Positions 58,933-64,000 of a stretch of DNA of 64,000 nucleotides are shown here, piece by piece. The stretch comes from Pseudomonas fluorescens (GTDB taxonomy: Bacteria; Pseudomonadota; Gammaproteobacteria; Pseudomonadales; Pseudomonadaceae): NCBI GenBank assembly GCA_902825215.1, contig LR782234.1:3844001-3908000 (forward strand). Direction: 5' to 3'. Position 1 is the first letter of the stretch; each line of letters opens with the position of its first letter. The notes under the pieces were generated by a model, which made no database searches, was not told where the DNA came from, and saw only the letters and a program-made list of their open reading frames with translations. The position numbers and the translations under genes were made by a program.

Positions 58933-58961
58933 ATGCCGGCTCTGTTGCAAAGAGCCGGCAT
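58933..58961 (-). terminator. hairpin at the start of the desulfhydrase gene
   Basis: Perfect 11-bp stem ATGCCGGCTCT/AGAGCCGGCAT with a 7-nt loop. On the minus strand it is followed by TCATGTTTTTG, so it may end fadH transcripts while lying against the next start codon. Confidence 0.55.
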
Positions 58962-59002
58962 CTTAACAGCCAGGCGTTAAAAATCTGCCAGCGTACGCCA
59001 GT

Positions 59003-59098
59003 CCCTGTGGGAGCGAGCCTGCTCGCGAAGGCGTCGTGTCAGTCGACAGTTGTATTGGCTGACACTCCGCTTTCGCGAGCAGGCTCGCTCCCACAGGT
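59003..59098. repeat. REPIN
   Basis: Inverted pair of GAGCGAGCCTGCTCGCG-family REPs after fadH. Confidence 0.9.
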
Positions 59099-59110
59099 CC
59101 GGCGTTGAGG

Positions 59111-61358
<2,248 letters not shown>

Positions 61359-62489
61359 ATGCGCAAACTTTTGTACCTGACGTTTTCCATGGCCCTTGTG
61401 GCTGCCCTCACCACCTACGCAATGTGGGCGGCGGACCGGCCGGTCGGGCATTACCTGTCGGACCTGCGCATCAAACTGGCGGTCGACCAAGGCACACCCG
61501 CCGACCGAGGCAATCTGCTGGGCATCCAGCCCGAACTGTTTCCCACCGACTATCAAAGCCCCGAGCGCCTGCACCGCAAGCTCGCGGCCTATTTGCAGCA
61601 GGCGCAGGATCAAGGCTTGTTGAACGAAAAAACCGTGGTGGTGTTGCCGGAAAACATCGGCACCTGGCTGCTGCTCAGCGGCGAAAAAGACGAGCTGTAT
61701 CAAGCCCCGACCGTTGACGAGGCGATGAACTGGCTAGCGGCGAGCAATCCGTTGTTGTTCGCTCGCGCCTGGCTGCGCGCCAGCGGCAACGATCGTCTCA
61801 ACGACGCCCATCTGCGCATGAAAGCCAAATCCATGGCCAAGCAATATCAGGCGCTGTTTGGCGGTCTGGCCAAGGAATTTCGTGTGACCCTGGTGGCCGG
61901 TTCGATCGTGTTGCCGGAGCCGGAAATTCGCGATGGCCGACTGAAACCGGGCAGCGGCTCGCTCTACAACAGCAGCGTGGTGTTCGGCCGCGACGGCGTG
62001 CCACTCGGCCAGCCGCAGCGGCAGATGCACCCGGTGTTCGCTCAACGTGACGTGATCCAGGCCGAGGACAAAGAGCGCATCAACGTGGTCGACACCCCCG
62101 CCGGACGTCTCGGCGTATTGATCGGCAGCGACAGTTGGTACCCGCAAAACTACCGCACGCTCGACGAGCAAAACGCACAATTGGTCGCCGTGCCGGCGCA
62201 GTTGTTCGGCCAGGACGCATGGAACCAGCCGTGGCGCGGTTATAAAGGTTCGAATACGCCCGGTTCGGTGAGCCTCAAGCCCGGCGAAGTTACTGAAGGA
62301 CAGGCCTGGCACCGACTGACCCTGACTGCCCAGCCACCGAGCAGTCGGGCGATTGCCGGCGTCAGCGTGTTTATGCGCGGGCAGTTCTGGGACAAGGCCA
62401 GCTCCGGCCAGAGTTTTCTCAGCAGCAACGGTCGGCATTTTGCCGATGGCGACGCCCGTGGCGCGCGTCTGCTGAACATCTGGTTGTAA
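61359..62489 (+). CDS. nitrilase-fold protein lacking the catalytic cysteine
   Basis: A 376-residue protein with an N-terminal signal or anchor segment (MRKLLYLTFSMALVAALTT) and a carbon-nitrogen hydrolase fold. The first triad residue is present (VVVLPENIGTW, Glu near 97). At the place of the catalytic cysteine (family ICxD) the sequence is LIGSDSWYP, with Gly at residue 256 encoded by GGC (62124-62126), one base from TGC. The lysine position is also unclear (QPQRQMHPVF). It is therefore either a non-catalytic homologue or carries a point change. The AraC gene follows after 3 bp. Confidence 0.82.
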   Translation: MRKLLYLTFSMALVAALTTYAMWAADRPVGHYLSDLRIKLAVDQGTPADRGNLLGIQPELFPTDYQSPERLHRKLAAYLQQAQDQGLLNEKTVVVLPENIGTWLLLSGEKDELYQAPTVDEAMNWLAASNPLLFARAWLRASGNDRLNDAHLRMKAKSMAKQYQALFGGLAKEFRVTLVAGSIVLPEPEIRDGRLKPGSGSLYNSSVVFGRDGVPLGQPQRQMHPVFAQRDVIQAEDKERINVVDTPAGRLGVLIGSDSWYPQNYRTLDEQNAQLVAVPAQLFGQDAWNQPWRGYKGSNTPGSVSLKPGEVTEGQAWHRLTLTAQPPSSRAIAGVSVFMRGQFWDKASSGQSFLSSNGRHFADGDARGARLLNIWL

Positions 62490-62492
62490 GCC

Positions 62493-63533
62493 ATGAAGCC
62501 ACTGCCGATGCGTCTTGGGGATCTGTCGGTGGGTTTCGTGCATAGCCTCGCCGACGCCGTGCGCAGTCATGGCATCGACCCACAGCCGCTGCTGGAACAA
62601 TACGGCCTCGACGCGGCGCGACTGGCCGAAGCGGGTGCGCGCTTGTCGATCCCTCGCTACATGCGCCTGGGCCACGCAGCAATTCAATTGACCGGGGATG
62701 CAGCGCTGGGTTTGCGCATGGGCCAGCTCAGCCGTCTGAGCCAGGCCGGACTTGCCGGCGTCACCGCCGCGCAAGCACCGACCGTGCGCGAAGCCGCGCG
62801 CTGCCTGATCCGTTTCGAAGCCCTGTACGGTTCGAACTATCGCGGCCAATCGAGCTTTCACGAAGATGCCCATGGCGCGTGGCTGCGCTTCTATTCGATC
62901 AGCCCGTACAACGCTTACAACCGCTTTGTCGTCGATTCGATCGTGGCTGGCTGGCTCAATCAACTGTCGACCGTCGGCCGCCAGCCGCTGCGGGCCGAGC
63001 GCATCGAGATCGAATTTTCCGAGCCCGATTATCGCCAGGCCTATAGCTCGCTGGGCGATTGCCCGATCCAGTTCGGCGCCGAGGGCAACCAATTGCGCCT
63101 GAATCTGGACAGCCTCGCGCAGCGCAACCCCGAGCATTGCCCGAGTACCTGGCGGCACCTGCTGCAACTGTGCGAGCGAGAACTTGAGCAACTGACGCGA
63201 ACCCGCAGCCTGCGCGAACGTATCATTCAATTGCTCGGGCCGTTGCTCAATGGTGGGCGCGAACCGGATCTTGAAGAGGTCGCGGCACGCCTGAAACTGC
63301 CGACCTGGACCCTGCGGCGCAAACTGGCCGAGGAAGGCACGCAATTTCGCGCCATTCTCAACGACACGCGCCGGGACCTGGCAATGACCTACATCCGCGA
63401 TACCGAACTGGCGTTCGGCGAAATCGCCTATCTGCTCGGTTTTGCTTCAGCCGAAGCATTTCAACGAGCGTTCAAACGCTGGAGCGGCCAGACGCCGGGC
63501 GAGTTTCGTCGCAGTCATCGCATACGGGCTTGA
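62493..63533 (+). CDS. AraC-family transcriptional regulator (OruR/ArgR-like arrangement)
   Basis: A 346-residue regulator. The N-terminal domain (about 15-205) is of the arabinose-binding-like type (PF12625) found in OruR and related Pseudomonas regulators. The C-terminal domain has two helix-turn-helix units (about 250-340, LEEVAARLKLPTWTLRRKL and FGEIAYLLGFASAEAFQRAF). It starts 3 bp after the nitrilase-fold gene and is surely cotranscribed, so it may regulate that gene or fatty-acid genes nearby. Confidence 0.9.
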   Translation: MKPLPMRLGDLSVGFVHSLADAVRSHGIDPQPLLEQYGLDAARLAEAGARLSIPRYMRLGHAAIQLTGDAALGLRMGQLSRLSQAGLAGVTAAQAPTVREAARCLIRFEALYGSNYRGQSSFHEDAHGAWLRFYSISPYNAYNRFVVDSIVAGWLNQLSTVGRQPLRAERIEIEFSEPDYRQAYSSLGDCPIQFGAEGNQLRLNLDSLAQRNPEHCPSTWRHLLQLCERELEQLTRTRSLRERIIQLLGPLLNGGREPDLEEVAARLKLPTWTLRRKLAEEGTQFRAILNDTRRDLAMTYIRDTELAFGEIAYLLGFASAEAFQRAFKRWSGQTPGEFRRSHRIRA

Positions 63534-63553
63534 AGCAGCTGCAAGCTGCAAGC

Positions 63554-63640
63554 TCAGAGCTCGGTTGCGTCGTCTGCGGGTTCTGGTTGGTCCAGTTCGT
63601 AAGCCTGGTATTCGAGCAGTTCTTCCTGATACTCATCCAT
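63554..63640 (-). CDS. possible 28-residue acidic small protein
   Basis: Short open frame encoding MDEYQEELLEYQAYELDQPE and eight further residues, strongly acidic. GGGAG lies 9 bp before the ATG. It could also be part of a longer frame starting at 63745, but that start has no clear ribosome site. No homologue is recognised from memory, so it is only a candidate. Confidence 0.4.
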   Translation of the reverse strand: MDEYQEELLEYQAYELDQPEPADDATEL

Positions 63641-63830
63641 CGTATAAATCTCCCAACTGCTCGTCATGAAAAATGGCTTGATCAATCGACCTGTGCCCCG
63701 AGCATAAAGTGCCCGTGTGAAGGAAAAGTGAAACGCAGCCTTCATGAATAAAACGTAGCAGGTGGTTGGGGATTTATCGCGGGGGGATTGTCAGGGGAAT
63801 GTAACCAATCTTTAAGCTGCCCCGGATACC
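63641..63830. other. intergenic gap
   Basis: No gene or clear signal seen, apart from the possible longer N-terminus of the small frame noted at 63554-63640. Confidence 0.4.
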
Positions 63831-63923
63831 ACTGTGGGAGCGAGCCTGCTCGCGAAGGCGGTGCGTCAGCAACAGCGTCGTCGACTGACACACCCTCATC
63901 GCGAGCAGGCTCGCTCCCACAGG
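63831..63923. repeat. REPIN
   Basis: Inverted pair of GAGCGAGCCTGCTCGCG-family REPs before the 3' end of the last gene. Confidence 0.9.
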
Positions 63924-63939
63924 GTTTTGTTGAAGTGAA

Positions 63940-64000
63940 TTATTGCCCGGATGCAGGCATCGCCGGAATCGGCTCGGACGGCGGCGGAATGTCCGGGTTC
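63940..64000 (-). CDS. 3' end of an unidentified gene
   Basis: The minus strand reads in frame into ...NPDIPPPSEPIPAMPASGQ and a TAA stop at 63940-63942. The proline-rich C-terminus is not enough to name the protein; most of the gene lies outside the window. Confidence 0.6.
   Translation of the reverse strand, partial: NPDIPPPSEPIPAMPASGQ

Overview
This 64 kb window is chromosomal DNA of a Pseudomonas, most likely of the P. fluorescens group. The grounds are high GC with strong third-position GC bias, Pseudomonas-typical neighbours (nuoMN, glnS-cysS, tamAB, the liu leucine genes, phnWX), a CrcY-type and a PrrF-type small RNA, and the REP palindromes with core GAGCGAGCCTGCTCGCG that fill its intergenic gaps. 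No tRNA, rRNA, phage, insertion sequence or CRISPR was seen.

Layout. 1-2.4 kb: end of the nuo operon (partial nuoM, nuoN) and its terminator. 2.7-3.3 kb: a HigB/HigA-like toxin-antitoxin pair. 3.4-11.6 kb: a six-gene ABC importer operon of the glycerol-transporter type (two ATPases, two permeases, a small membrane protein, a binding protein) on the minus strand, divergent from an AcoR-like sigma-54 activator. The gap between them has a sigma-54 promoter and helically phased TGAACA repeats. 11.8-16.4 kb: cysS and glnS facing ppiB and lpxH. 16.5-21.5 kb: a MarR-controlled tripartite EmrAB/outer-membrane efflux operon with two operators over its promoter. 21.6-27.8 kb: tamB, tamA and an acetyltransferase. 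28.2-30.6 kb: xthA and a PstS-like/OmpA fusion behind a Pho box. 30.7-33 kb: an acyl-CoA dehydrogenase and a divergent LysR regulator.

33.2-43.1 kb is the leucine/isovalerate region: liuR, liuE, the Crc-antagonist RNA crcY, an acyl-CoA synthetase, then liuA, liuB, liuC and liuD. Palindromic LiuR-type boxes lie before liuR and before liuA. 43.1-44.5 kb: a LexA-like repressor, a DUF6124 protein and a Fur-box-controlled PrrF RNA. 44.7-49 kb: a cytosolic-carboxypeptidase homologue, then a catalase-like protein/cytochrome b561 operon divergent from an ECF sigma factor/anti-sigma pair; both divergent promoters carry the same GGAATAA-N14-CGTCTT motif. 49-54 kb: a ZapE-type ATPase, a leucine-rich-repeat protein kinase, a YebC paralogue and a lone short VgrG. 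54.2-57.3 kb: 2-aminoethylphosphonate degradation (LysR, phnW, phnX). 57.4-64 kb: cytochrome b561, a D-cysteine desulfhydrase-like enzyme, fadH, a nitrilase-fold protein with glycine at the catalytic-cysteine position, an AraC regulator, a tiny ORF and the 3' end of a further gene.

Themes. Carbon-source hierarchy links several parts: crcY is a predicted sponge for Hfq/Crc, and the sigma-54 ABC locus has A-rich Hfq/Crc-type motifs at the starts of at least three messages. The least-explained signals are the ECF/catalase-like/b561 module with symmetric promoters, the LRR kinase with apparently intact catalytic residues, the Pho-box PstS-OmpA fusion and the cysteine-less nitrilase homologue.
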